Source: Datisca glomerata (taxonomy: Eukaryota > Streptophyta > Magnoliopsida > Cucurbitales > Datiscaceae). From it: DNA of 64,000 nucleotides. Positions 24,471-35,873 of this stretch are shown in pieces. The notes beneath the pieces were generated by a model that ran no database searches, was not told where the DNA came from, and worked only from the letters and a program-made list of their open reading frames with translations. Position 1 is the first letter of the stretch. Each line of letters starts with the position of its first letter. Made by a program: the position numbers and the translations under genes. The stretch spans positions 17,003 to 81,002 of the forward strand of contig QANY01012038.1 in assembly GCA_003255025.1 (NCBI GenBank), read 5' to 3'.

Positions 24471-24907
24471 GAAAGACCAACGAAGGAGAAGAGTTGCTGG
24501 CTGCAGGTGGCTGCGCTAGGGAGGAGAGGTTGCGAGGGGGAGGAGAGGGCTGCCAGAGAAGGGAATTGCTGTTTTGGTATATATAATAGGTTAAAGGTTG
24601 GTTTAGGGTGTAAATGCATGTAGTGTGAGTGATTTTCAATTGAGGGTTAAGATTGCTTGATCAAGGATAAAATAGGGTTAGGGTAATATTAGGGTATACA
24701 TAAGTATATGGTGTGAGTGAGCTAAAATGTTATAATATAAATTTCAATCTTTTAAAATTGAATAATTGAAATTTAAGCTAAACCATATATAATTAAAATT
24801 ATTTTACCAAAATTACAAATCAAATTTTAAAATCAAATTTTAAAATCATTTTATCTTTGAAATCAATTTTACAAAAATGCCCATTTACGAAGAGTCAGGA
24901 TATTACA

Positions 24908-27369
24908 ACCTAAACCTCTCTTGGAAGTATCATTGTAAATCATAAAGTCACTTTTACCATCTGGAGTGGTCAACACTGGTGCTGACACTAATTTTTGTTT
25001 AAGGATTTGAAAACATTTCTCACACTCAATCGTCCAAGTAAAGGTGACATTCTTCCTAGTCAACTGAGTAAGTGGAATAGCGATCTCTGCAAAACACGTA
25101 ACAAGTCTCATGTAATATCCTGCTAGACTTAGAAAACTATGAACTTTCACAACATTTGTCGGTTGAGGCTAGCTAACCACCGCTTCAATCTTAAACGAGT
25201 CAACAGAGATTCCATCTCGAGATACCACATGACCAAGGAATGATACTTGCTAAAGCCAAAACTCACACTTCTAGAACTTGGCATATAATTGGTGTGTCTT
25301 TAACGCTTGCAAAACAATCATGTGGTGATAAATATGCTCAGCCTCTGATCTAGAGTACACGAGCAATCACAAAAGAATCCAAGGACTCTTTGAACACCCT
25401 ATTCATCAGATCCATGAAGGCTGCCGGAGCATTAGTTAATCTGAACGACGTCACTATAAACTCGTAATGGTCGTAACGAGTATGAAACACCTTCTTAAGA
25501 ATATCCTCATCTTGAATCATGAGTTTATGGTAACCTAATCTCAAATCCATCTTAGAGGATACTGATGATCCCTGAGGTTGATCAAACAAATCCTCAATGT
25601 GCGACAACAGATACGTATTCTTGATAGTGACTCTATTCAACTCAATGTAGTCAATGCATAACCTCATCGATCTATCTTTCTTTTTAACAAATAATATTAG
25701 AGAAGCCAGAGGTGAAACAATGGGTGTAATGAAACCCTTATCCAGTAATTCTTGAAGTTGGTTCTTAAGTTCTTTCAACTCTGCAGGAGTTATACAATAC
25801 GGAGCTTTGGATAAAAGGGTAGTGTCTGGTACCAACTCAATACAAAAATCTCTCCCGAGGAGGAGGAAGTCCTGGAAAATCATCGAGAAAGACATCTTAA
25901 AATTCATAAACGACTGGAACCCATTGAATATGCACATTTATCTTAGTTTTATCCACCACATAAGCTAAGCAACCCCAGTTATCACAATCAAGTAGGCGTT
26001 GTGCCCGCAAAGAATATATAACCTTCAGCATAGGCCTTTAGTGGGATCCCTTAAACTTGAAGCTATGTTTACCTGGAGGTAGGAATCGAAATTCCTTTCG
26101 GTAACAGTCTATGTTGGCATAGTTAGCAGCCAACTAGTCCATCCCTAGGATTAAATCAAACTCATGCATCCATAAGACTACAAGACTAGCGTACATAACA
26201 CGATCTGCTATCATCATTGAACAACTCTCTTTCTCCTTATTAACTTGTAGAGAAGCTCCAGAAGGCGTAGAAAAACATAATTCAAAACCCAATGGCACAA
26301 CAGGCAATGATGCATGAGTCACAAATGAAGCGGATATAAAATAGTGCATGGATCTACAATCAATCAATGTAAAATCTGAATGTCCTAGTACAAGTAATGT
26401 ACCTGCCACAAATGTATCTGACTGCTTATTTTCCTGGCGAGTTAGTGTGAAAACCTTCCCATTTGCTCTATCTTCAACGACGTTGCTATTATGTCCTTAA
26501 GCAAGTAAAGGGCATTGCCTAAGGTAATACCCAGTCATTCCACACTTAAAGCAAGCTTTGTTCACCTTAAATCACTGGCCATTGTCGTGCTTGTTATATG
26601 TAGCGCACAAAATATTTGATTTTATTAACTGCCTTTTTGCGTTGTGCGGACCCGGGTGAGCATTCTGAGGTTTTCTCTTTCTATGAAACAATTTCTCTAA
26701 CCTTGGTGGTACATGAGATGGAAGATTCTATTCCATCAACAAGGCTGCTTCAACCACCGCTGCATAGGTGGTTTGCTTATAGAGCTACGCAAAACCCTTT
26801 ATCTCAGGACGAAGTCTGGTTTCAAATGTTTGAGCCTTCTTGATCCGGCTATCAACATGATGTGTGGTGTAGCGAGATAATTCCTCAAACTTCCTTTCTT
26901 AATCAGCAACTCTCATATTACCTTGCACCAGCCTAAGAAACCCAACCTCCTTACTTGTCCTGACAGTGATCGGGAAATACTTCTCGAAGAACAACTCCTT
27001 TAATTGATCCTAAGTCATCAGATTATGCACAACAACATAAGCTCTTGTGTGAGCTCCCATCATTTTCGAGCTTCTCTTGGCAGCATAAAACTTACACAAA
27101 CAACCTTTTGAATCTCAGAACAAAGTATAAAGCTTCTAGATTTGCTCCAATCTTGCAATCCATTCATCAGCTAACAATGAGTCAGGCGAGTGACCATCAA
27201 ATTTAGGCGAGTTCAACCTCCTGAATGTGTGGATCAATTATACGTCAACCGCTATTGTCTATTATGGTTGTTGTTGTTGATTAGGCGAGCCATCTATGGC
27301 TGCCTCAACAACTAAAAAAAATACAGGATCGAGCGGTGCATAATTATTGTTTCTAGTAGGGGAAGCCAT
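24908..27369 (-). pseudogene. Ty3/gypsy gag-protease-RT remnant (unit 3, right of the solo LTR)
   Basis: Gag starts at the ATG complementary to 27367-27369. Near 26510-26560 the zinc knuckle reads CFKCGMTGYYLRQC, with His replaced by Tyr. The protease at 26134-26409 has LIDCRSMHYFIS, so the DSG motif is lost. The RT frame at 25350-25937 is long ([37 protein letters not shown]). Its F-x-DD catalytic box is missing: about 17 bp present in copy B (near 38828-38850) are deleted at about 25360. The RNase H start at 24869-25150 ([11 protein letters not shown]) is cut by the solo LTR at 24908. Copy B is 38374-40853. Confidence 0.9.
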
Positions 27370-27397
27370 TACTTTGCTACCCACAAAATTCATGACT

Positions 27398-27661
27398 TAC
27401 CAAATGAATTGAAAGCAGTTTGCTAGGAGGCGTCGGTTTAGATAATAAGGGAGCAGTTACAGGGAGGGGTTCATTCAAAAGAGATGGAAAATGAAGTAGA
27501 TACACTAGGGTGTATCCACAATGGTGTGAGTGAGTGAAAATGGGGAGAGATATTACCGAACGCCATAAAAAGGTTAGGGTTACCTTTGAGTGTATGTAAA
27601 TAGAGGTGTGAGTGGGGGTTAAAATTATAAATATACCCCTTACAATGCTTGGGGTATTGCA
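27398..27661 (-). mobile_element. Truncated gypsy 5' LTR (unit 3)
   Basis: The sequence jumps from just upstream of gag (GACTTACCAA) into the LTR interior (AATGAATTGAAAGCAG, equivalent to about 14616) and ends GGGGTATTGCA. The primer site and most of the LTR are missing. Copy B has the same junction at about 40886, so this deletion predates the A/B split. Confidence 0.78.
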
Positions 27662-28222
27662 TTTTTCTTCAAATTTTCTTGGTTCGATTTTTATTTCGGT
27701 TCGGTTTGATTCGGTTCTCCTGATTCAGTTTATTTCTCATTGCATCGATGGTTTCATTTTCCTGTTCAAGTCTTGGTTTTGCTTAATTACTCTAGTGGTA
27801 GAATTCTGACAAGTCAGTTTGATCAATGTGGTGAAGTTGAGTGCTTTTCAGCCGTCTCAAACTATTTTATCTTAAGAAACAGACGTTTTCAACCTTAGTA
27901 CCACAAGTGAGAGGGCGTAACTGTTTTAAGAAAATTGTGCAAACATGACTCGATTTGATTTCTTATCACTCGTTACTCTATCTCGTATTGTTTTAATGTA
28001 GTAAACAATTTATTTAGATTTCGTAATATATATACATTATGAATCACATTTCGTAATATAGATACATTATGAATCACATTTCGTAATATAGATACATTAT
28101 GAATCACATTTCGTAAATATCTACATTACTCTCTTATTTACCTGTCGTAATAAAAGTTTACAAAAATGTTATATAATTATTATTTTCACTTAATCTTATA
28201 ATGCAATGCACTATTTCCAACA
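27662..28222 (+). mobile_element. Copia 3' LTR, right part (unit 3)
   Basis: Begins with TTTTT, the right-hand target duplication of the gypsy element, and ends ATTTCCAACA. It matches 14872-15366, with an added minisatellite at 28021. Confidence 0.75.
28021..28127. repeat. 30-bp minisatellite, about 3.5 units
   Basis: Unit TCGTAATATAGATACATTAT followed by GAATCACATT. Copy B has about two units with a partial deletion (41508-41570), and the oldest-looking copy (15235-15260) has one. Confidence 0.9.
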
Positions 28223-28528
28223 ATAATATATATACCTTTTACTATTCTTTGTAATGAAGCGTGACCAGTATCAATAAAGAAAAACTTTCACTTCTCCTAT
28301 TTTTCTGGTATTCATCAATATAGATAACGTAGATACTTTTACAATGAATAAATAAATTAATGTAGGAGATCATTGTCTAATTGATTAGAGTTTTTTTCTG
28401 AATCAAAATGTAGATAGATTATGAATCACATCAAATATTTCCAAAATACTCTCCTAAATCTTATAGTGCTATCCTCTACTCATGAAACAAAAAACTTTAA
28501 ATATTGTGAAATAAAAGTACTCGGCTAG
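28223..28528. other. Host flank after the copia LTR, cut short in copy A
   Basis: Matches 15367-15690 and 41668-41977, then ends at a deletion scar (28529-28547). No gene seen. Confidence 0.6.
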
Positions 28529-28547
28529 TTAACCATCCACATCTTAT
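28529..28547. other. Templated 19-bp filler at a 2.5 kb deletion junction
   Basis: TTAACCATCCACATCTTAT is inserted where copy B has 2.5 kb of extra DNA (41978-44515). The same 19 bases occur 214 bp downstream at 28743-28761. Confidence 0.85.
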
Positions 28548-28559
28548 CAAATGTTTACA

Positions 28560-30048
28560 GGTTCCTTGGTGAATACGAAATTTAGAATGGTAATCAGACA
28601 ATTATCAAATACGAAAACAGAAAAGTAATATCAAAAGAACCTTTCTTTCATTCACAGACAATAAGTCCTTACCAAAAAGCCTTGTAAAGAATCAAGACAA
28701 CGAGTTTTCAATAGATGAAATCACGCCAGAAAAGCAAGAATCTTAACCATCCACATCTTATATCCGTAAGACTTAGAGAACATGATAAACACAAACTAGA
28801 GCGAATCAACACAACAAAAATGCTACTGGTCAATGACTCAGTATACGACCATGATCAGCCGATTGATATTAGCAAGTAGTATATTACAAGAAATTAAATT
28901 TCTACAATAGGTGAGCAACAAATATTTTAGCAAGAAAATGGACAAACAACAATAAATCAGAGTAAACATTTGAGAAGATTAAAATTTCAACCAGTATGAG
29001 AGGCCTATCTTACAAGAGAATTGTCTAAATCATGTCCAAAATCCAGACAAATTTCTAGCTTAAAATATAGAAATGCACATCTTTTCCAACTAGAGGAACC
29101 CAAATCCATTAACCTTTAAATGATGTGAATAAATTTTCAACCTCATACTTCATATTTCAGAAAAAAAATGGAAAAGAACATAGCAAGAGAAACAAACAAG
29201 CAGAAAGATTTGCTTGAAGTTGACTTGCGCAATAAAGAAACAAATGAATTTGCAAATCCGTTTGAAGTGGATTTGCAAATCATTCAAGTACCAACTAAAC
29301 TTAAACAAAATAGCTAATAAGAAAACCCCCAAAACAAACATTTGAAGAAATAAAAAGAAGAAAAATCCTATGGACTGACTGAAAATAAGAAAAAAAATGA
29401 AAATATTTCTGATCGAACTATTTCCACAGAGAAGCAAATAGAGGGATAGCACGATTGAAATGAAAATGTTACCTGGTGAACCAGCGCTGAGAGATCAGGC
29501 TGAACGAGTAGGGGTCGATCAAAGTCTTGATCTTTTTCTTCAACCCTAGACCTACTATTCTAGTGGGATAGAGAGGCTCAAACGAAAGAGAAAGGGAAAT
29601 CAGAGGGGTAAGAGCTGAAACGACTATGGAGAGAGAGAGAGAGAGAGGGAGAGGGCGGTGAGGGAGAGGAGAGATGAGAGGGAGGCGAGGGAGAGGAGAG
29701 ATTGAGAGAAGAGAGATGCGGGTCTGCTCTAATGGAAGACCTCGCACGGGTTAAGGGTGAAATAACCCTCAACCCGAAAGGCGTCATTTTGTATTTGATG
29801 TTGAAGACAAAATGACGTCATTTAAATGAAAAAATGGGAATCTATACCGGTGGTTTAGAATCACAGGTATTAAAACCACTGGTATAGACACAAAATTTAT
29901 AATCTATCCGGCGGTTATTTCTACCTCGAAAAGCCCAAATAACCGCCAGTAATTGCGGGCGGTTAAAAACTCTGGGGAAAAGCCCAAAAACTCAAGACTT
30001 TTGCAGGCGATTTCTTTTCCGCGGGAAAAAGCCAGTTTTCTAGTAGTG
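28560..30048 (-). mobile_element. CACTA (En/Spm) transposon end with subterminal repeats
   Basis: The right end reads, on the minus strand, CACTACTAGAAAACTGGC, the CACTA-superfamily terminal motif. Within 200 bp are ACCGCC/GGCGGT subterminal repeats (29840-30030) in both orientations. Further in is a CT-rich leader and a possible first exon with a splice donor at 29471-29473. No transposase domain and no opposite terminus were found. The inner boundary is uncertain; 28560 is only where copies A and B regain alignment. The frame 29469-29747 is open (93 codons, Ser/Pro/Leu-rich) in A but is broken by a 351-bp deletion in B. Confidence 0.6.
29625..29715. repeat. GA-rich microsatellite and short variable repeat inside the CACTA end
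   Basis: A (GA)n run followed by GAGGGAGAGGAGAGATGAGA-type units. Copy B (45238-45345) has more of these units. Confidence 0.85.
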
Positions 30049-30051
30049 TTT

Positions 30052-30460
30052 TAAGGGAACTAAAGGTCTTAGGAAAGAGAATGTCATCTATCCTTATATT
30101 TATGTGCTGGTTATGGATTCTTTAACTGGTTTTTTGCATACATCTAAGATACATGGGTTCTTTTTCCATTGGAGGTACAAAAAGTTTTAGATGGTAAATT
30201 TATGTTTTGCATGTGATCTTTATATCTTCTTTAAAGACGATTTATGTTTTGTTCAACTAATTCAAGAAGCACTTCATAGCTTTTCAACTTCATGACAAGG
30301 GTTAAGCCTAATGCAAGGAAGAGCTAGTTATTCTACAGTGGGATGTATGATGAGTCACAGTCCAGTATAGTTATTCTGCCACTATGTTTCGATTGGTGTA
30401 CAAGAGGAATGGAAGAGTCTATTAAAGCATTTGCAGGTGTAACATTCAAAATAAATGGTT
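30052..30460 (+). pseudogene. LINE-1-type reverse transcriptase fragment
   Basis: From 30056 the plus strand reads GTKGLRKENVIYPYIYVLVM, then a stretch resembling SLTGFLHTSK and, after a stop, VNLCFACDLYIF. These correspond to the plant L1 RT blocks GLRQGDPLSPYLFVLVM and LCFADDL, with the first Asp of FADD replaced by Cys. Stops at about 30190 and 30295 break it. The CACTA end lies immediately upstream in place of the preceding RT sequence, so the transposon probably inserted into a LINE. Copy B is 45688-46096. Confidence 0.7.
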
Positions 30461-30991
30461 TATATTTTGGCAATCACAATAGTAATTATATTTAGGTCAT
30501 CAATTAGTGTAGTCGAGTGCAGGGTTACAGTACATCGATCAATGTATGCGTAATCTTTTACTATAGCGGGTGTTCATGTGATTAAGAGGTAAAGTAGAGG
30601 AGTTGTTAGAGTAATTTATTCGTAATAAATTTCATATGGGTAATCATTCTTTCCAATGGACAAATTTCAAATAAATGAAAAAATTACGCCTGTTTTTCCT
30701 TGTAGCTTGCGTCAATTATACGGAAACCCTCGATACTTTGAGTCATTCACATACAACTTAATGACTAAATTAGAAAAGTCATCAATGTCATGCTCTGTCA
30801 GGTGTTATTAAGTCACCTCACCCCAAAAGTTAGCTTGAGCTGTGAGACACCCACTCACACTTATAAACTAACTGCTAGTCTCTTTCACAACCAAAGTGAG
30901 ATAATCTCACAAATCTCCCCCGTCACACGTCGGGTTTTGAGTCGGATAACCGTCGACTCGTTTCACCTAGATTCACCATTCATCTAGTTGT
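30461..30991. other. Unassigned sequence before the first gap
   Basis: Repeated at 46097-46627 with few changes. A 65-codon frame (30790-30987; 46426-46623) is open in both copies but has no recognisable domain and a composition like non-coding DNA. It could be the 3' part of the LINE or another repeat. Confidence 0.4.
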
Positions 30992-31860
30992 NNNNNNNNN
31001 NNNNNNNNNNNNNNNNNNNNNNNNNNNNNNNNNNNNNNNNNNNNNNNNNNNNNNNNNNNNNNNNNNNNNNNNNNNNNNNNNNNNNNNNNNNNNNNNNNNN
31101 NNNNNNNNNNNNNNNNNNNNNNNNNNNNNNNNNNNNNNNNNNNNNNNNNNNNNNNNNNNNNNNNNNNNNNNNNNNNNNNNNNNNNNNNNNNNNNNNNNNN
31201 NNNNNNNNNNNNNNNNNNNNNNNNNNNNNNNNNNNNNNNNNNNNNNNNNNNNNNNNNNNNNNNNNNNNNNNNNNNNNNNNNNNNNNNNNNNNNNNNNNNN
31301 NNNNNNNNNNNNNNNNNNNNNNNNNNNNNNNNNNNNNNNNNNNNNNNNNNNNNNNNNNNNNNNNNNNNNNNNNNNNNNNNNNNNNNNNNNNNNNNNNNNN
31401 NNNNNNNNNNNNNNNNNNNNNNNNNNNNNNNNNNNNNNNNNNNNNNNNNNNNNNNNNNNNNNNNNNNNNNNNNNNNNNNNNNNNNNNNNNNNNNNNNNNN
31501 NNNNNNNNNNNNNNNNNNNNNNNNNNNNNNNNNNNNNNNNNNNNNNNNNNNNNNNNNNNNNNNNNNNNNNNNNNNNNNNNNNNNNNNNNNNNNNNNNNNN
31601 NNNNNNNNNNNNNNNNNNNNNNNNNNNNNNNNNNNNNNNNNNNNNNNNNNNNNNNNNNNNNNNNNNNNNNNNNNNNNNNNNNNNNNNNNNNNNNNNNNNN
31701 NNNNNNNNNNNNNNNNNNNNNNNNNNNNNNNNNNNNNNNNNNNNNNNNNNNNNNNNNNNNNNNNNNNNNNNNNNNNNNNNNNNNNNNNNNNNNNNNNNNN
31801 NNNNNNNNNNNNNNNNNNNNNNNNNNNNNNNNNNNNNNNNNNNNNNNNNNNNNNNNNNNN
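30992..31860. other. Assembly gap (869 N)
   Basis: Run of N. The sequence before it ends at the equivalent of 46627 and the sequence after it begins at the equivalent of 11728, so the two contigs overlap rather than abut. Confidence 1.
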
Positions 31861-32418
31861 GCTATACACGTAAAATATGACGTAGCGAGATAATTTCTCG
31901 AACTTCCTTTCATAATCAGCAACAGTCATATTACCTTACACCAGCCTAAGAAATCCGGCCTCCTTACTTGTTATGACGATGATAAAAAAATATTTCTCGA
32001 AGAACAGCTCCTTAAATTGATCTGAAGTCATCGAATTATGCACAACAACGTAAGCTCTTTGTGTGAGCTCCCACCATTTACAAGTTTCACGTGTCAGCAT
32101 AAAACTTGCACAAACAACCTTTTGAATCTCAGAACATAGCATAAACTAGTAGATCTACTCCAATCTCATAATTCATTCATCAGCTAACAATGGGTCGGAC
32201 AAATGACCATCAAATTCAGGTGGGTTCAACCTCTTAAATGTGTGTATTAATTGCATGTCAACTGTTGTTGTCTGTTGCGCTTGTTGTTTTCAGTTAGGCG
32301 AGCCATCACTGGCTGCCTCAACAACTCCAAAAATACTTGAACATTTCGATCATGGTTGCCGAAGGGTTCGCAGCAGGATTGATCGGTGCTGATTGTTATT
32401 TCTAGTAGGGGAAGCCAT
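31861..32418 (-). pseudogene. Ty3/gypsy gag remnant (copy B of unit 2)
   Basis: Nearly identical to 11728-12285. The gag domain is open at 31936-32142 (CKWWELTQRAYV), with the initiator ATG complementary to 32416-32418. It is truncated by the gap. Confidence 0.85.
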
Positions 32419-32659
32419 TACTCTGCTACCCACAAAAGTCATGACTTACCAAAAACCTAATCTTATAGCATAAATATAACATAAGCATAACAAACATGCC
32501 AAAATGAAACTAAAGAACATCATACTGAATTTCATAATTAAACAGATATAACATGCGTGCGTACCTGACTTGTAAGGTGAAAAGTCTACACATAAAACAT
32601 TCGCCTAGTGAGCGACATACCATATTTTAACTAAGAAAAGTCTACAAAATCTAAAACAT

Positions 32660-32676
32660 TTGGTTTGATACCAAAC
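32660..32676 (-). promoter_or_regulatory. Gypsy primer-binding site (copy B)
   Basis: TTTGGTATCAAACCAAATG beside the LTR end at 32677, the same as at 12527. Confidence 0.65.
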
Positions 32677-33512
32677 TGTAACGTCCCGATTCTTGAGGGT
32701 TAATAAACATTCATGTAATTTCACTAATTCAAAAATCCATAATTCAATTGAAACTCTAATTGGAGAAAATTTCCTAATTGAAAACCCTAATTTTGCCCTA
32801 ATTTTAACACTATATAGCAGAAGCATAAAATTATTTTAAGAGAATATCTACTCAATAAAATGAAATAAATGATTCATTAATTAGTAACAAGGTCAGTTAC
32901 AAAAATCCATAAAACATGAAAGTCAAACATATTATCGAAGTCTAAAACGTGAACATGAGCATGATGGATTGCGTGTCATGAAACTTGATGTCTCTTAAAC
33001 TTACCGAACGAAGAGTGATAGAGGCAACGATGAATCAGAGGTAAATTCCAAGGAGAAGAAAACCTTTGTCAAAATTATAGAAGAATTTAGGGAGGGCATG
33101 AATTAAATTGGACAGTGGAAGAGGACAAACAAGAGGGAAAAAGACTTACCAGACTTAGAACGACAACAAGGTGATGCTCAGCACGATAAAAAATGAAACA
33201 GAAAAAGATGGTCTTGCTTGGCTACGTGAGACAATTTAGGAAGAGAGAGCTGCTAAATGAATTGAAAGCAGTTTGCTTGGAGGCATCGGTTTAGAGAAAA
33301 AGGGAGCAGTTACAAAGGAGGGGTTCCTGTAAAAGAGATGGAGAATGGGGTAGATACACTAGGGTGTACGCACAATGGTGTGAGTGAGTGAGAATGGGAG
33401 AGACATTACCGAATGCCATAAAAAGGTTAGGGTTGAATTTTGGTGTATGTACATTTAGGTGAGAGTGGGGGCTAAAATTAGAAATCTCCCCTTATAATTC
33501 TTAGGTATTACA
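32677..33512 (-). mobile_element. Single gypsy LTR shared by two flanking element bodies
   Basis: TGTAACGTCCCGATTC to TTAGGTATTACA. Gag plus primer site lie on its left and the pol 3' end on its right, so it acts as the 5' LTR of the left body and the 3' LTR of the right one. Its first ~270 bp match the unit 2 LTR to 12816. The rest matches the unit 3 LTR from 17821, including that LTR's internal deletion. Confidence 0.8.
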
Positions 33513-35371
33513 TTCTCCCCTCCTTAAGAACTTTCATCCTCGAAAAGAATTCACCTTATTGAAATAACTCTGGATATTTGACACGTATCTCCGCTTCTCA
33601 TTCTCATGGTGCTTCCTCGATCTGATGATTTCTCTAGAGAACCTTGATTAACCGAACCGTTCTATTATTTAAGAGTTTGATTGCTGCACTTTAGAACTCT
33701 GACTAGCTTCTCCTCATAAGGGAGGTCATCACGAACTTGCAGGGGTTTAAAATCAATGACATGTACTGGATCAGACACATACTTGCGATGTGAAACATAT
33801 TATGAACACTTGAAAGAGCTGGTGGTAAAACCAGGCGGTAAGCGAAAGGACCAATATGATCAAAAACTTCAAAATGACCAATAAACCTGTGACTCAACTT
33901 CCCCTGGCAACCAAAACGCATAACATCCTTCATTGGCGCAACCTTGAGAAACACGTGATCACCCACTTCAAATTCGAAGTCATTTCTCCTAACATCTGCA
34001 TAATATTTTACCTGCTCTGAGCGGTCTTCATTTTATCTCTGATTTTCTGACTAGCTTCATTCGTAGACTCAACCAAGTCAGGGTCCAAAAGCATCCGTTT
34101 GCCAACTTCATCCAAGTGAACTGGCGACCGGCACTTTTTCCTATAAAGTGCCTCAAACGAAGCCATACCAATCATCTCATGGTAACTCTTATTGTAAGCA
34201 AACTCTACGAGTGCTAACTATGCATCCTAACGAACAGAGAAATCCAAGACACAAGCTCGAAGGATATCCTCCAACATCTTAATCGTTCGGTTAGACTGCC
34301 TAGTAGATTATGGATGGAAAGTTGTACTAAAATTCAACTGAGTACCCAAAGCTTTCTGTAGAATCCGCCAAAAATTTGACATGAACCGCAGATCCTGATC
34401 CGATACTATAGACACTAAAACCCCATGAAGTTTAACAATCTCTCAGATATACAACTAAGCTCAATCCTCAACTAAAAATGTGGTCTTTCCAGGCAAAAGG
34501 TGTGCATACTTGGTTAAACGATCCACCACAACTCAAATGAAGTTATAACCTTTTATCGTCCTTGGTAGCCCTGGAACGAAATCCATAGTCATATACTCCT
34601 AGATGGTCATTGTCTCCCGTCCTTGATCTGCTGACACACTAAACACTTACTAACAAACTCAGCGGTATCACGGTTCATACCATTCCACCAATAATGTAAC
34701 TTTAAATCGTGATACATCTTAGTACTGCCAAGGTGCACAGTGTATGGTGAACTATGAACCTCCGTGAGTAATTCCTACCTAATGACTGCATCTTTCAGAA
34801 GACAAAGCCTCCCATGAAATCGAAGAGATGAATCATTACTAACTCGAACCCTTGTCTTTTGTCTGAATCCACTTCATTACGAATCAAAAACAACTTAGAG
34901 GTTTGAGTTATGTGCATCGATAATATGTAACTCCAATGATAGTTGAACCGTGAGTTGTGCTAACTATGCTGTAGTGACTTTCAGCAAGACCTGAATCTTA
35001 GCACATTAAAAATCCTCCAGGATATACTCTTAAGATGTAATATGAGTTGCTGAATGTGATGATTTTTGACTGAAGGCATCAACTTCAACATTTTCCTTTC
35101 CTGGGTGATATATGATCTCGCAGTCAAAATCCTTCACCAGTTCCTACCAAAAGAATTGCCTCATGTTAAGCTCTTTCATAGTGAAAAGGTACTTAAGACT
35201 CTTATGATCTATGTAAATCTGACAATTACAGCTATACGAGTAATGTCTCCAAATCTTGAGGGCAAATACAACTGCAACCAACTCCAAATCATGTGTAGGA
35301 TAGTTCTGTTCATAAGGCTTGAGCTGATGAGAAGCACATGCTATGACCTTTCCTTATTGCATCAAAACACA
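33513..35371 (-). pseudogene. Ty3/gypsy integrase-RNase H remnant (copy B)
   Basis: Matches 18263-21004 without the single-n repeat. The integrase C-terminus is open at 33703-33966, but a 16-bp loss near 33787 shifts the frame within the SSVHNMFH region. RNase H at the right end is cut at 35372 by the solo LTR. The plus-strand frame 35066-35443 is a shadow. Confidence 0.87.
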
Positions 35372-35873
35372 ATCTATGTGACGCTCCGATCCCCGAGGGT
35401 TAAACATATGTGTAATTTCATAATTTTGAAATCTCCAATTTGAAACAAACCCTAATTTTGAGAAAATTCTCAAATTGAAAATTTAATAATTTACCATGAT
35501 GGGAAAAACCCTGACCTTAAATAGCGGAAGCATTAAACTTATCCGTGATCGGAATCTTAATCATAAAATAGCGGAAGCGATAAAGTGTCTTAAATGCATA
35601 ATTAATAAAACCTCGAAAAACTGAATTAAAATCTGAAATAACGTCAAAACTTGAAATCCATAAACCATGAAACTTTCACTCATCATAATTCGTAGAAAAT
35701 CATATCATAAAATAAACTACTTGAATAACCAAGTTTAACAGAAAACATTTTCCTAAGTTTTTAATCAAATTATAAACTGAAATCATAAATTCATCTGATC
35801 TAACTGGTTATGGCAGTCTCCCATTCATGTTGCTCGGCATCACCACCTGCATCATAAATAACTGTGGGGGAAT

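Larger units (their letters stand above)
21005..24907 (-). mobile_element. Solo LTR of a second gypsy family, inserted in RNase H (copy A)
   Basis: TGTGACCCCCCGATCC to GGATATTACA, flanked by ATCTA (21000-21004) and ACCTA (24908-24912); copy B at 35377-38373 has a perfect ATCTA pair. The interrupted RNase H reading resumes on the other side. The true length is close to copy B's 2997 bp; the extra 0.9 kb here comes from repeats at two single-n joins. It contains a degenerate minisatellite, an ACCGGTTCAGACCGG patch, and a long purine tract. There is no internal domain or second LTR. Orientation is inferred from the TGTAATATCC end on the minus strand. Confidence 0.85.

Noticed and set aside
27471..27809. 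Short frames repeated at 40955-41293
   Set aside because: They lie across the gypsy LTR end and the copia LTR. No domain, and conserved only by duplication.
30973..31929. Frames of about 300 codons across the N gap
   Set aside because: Made almost entirely of undetermined bases.
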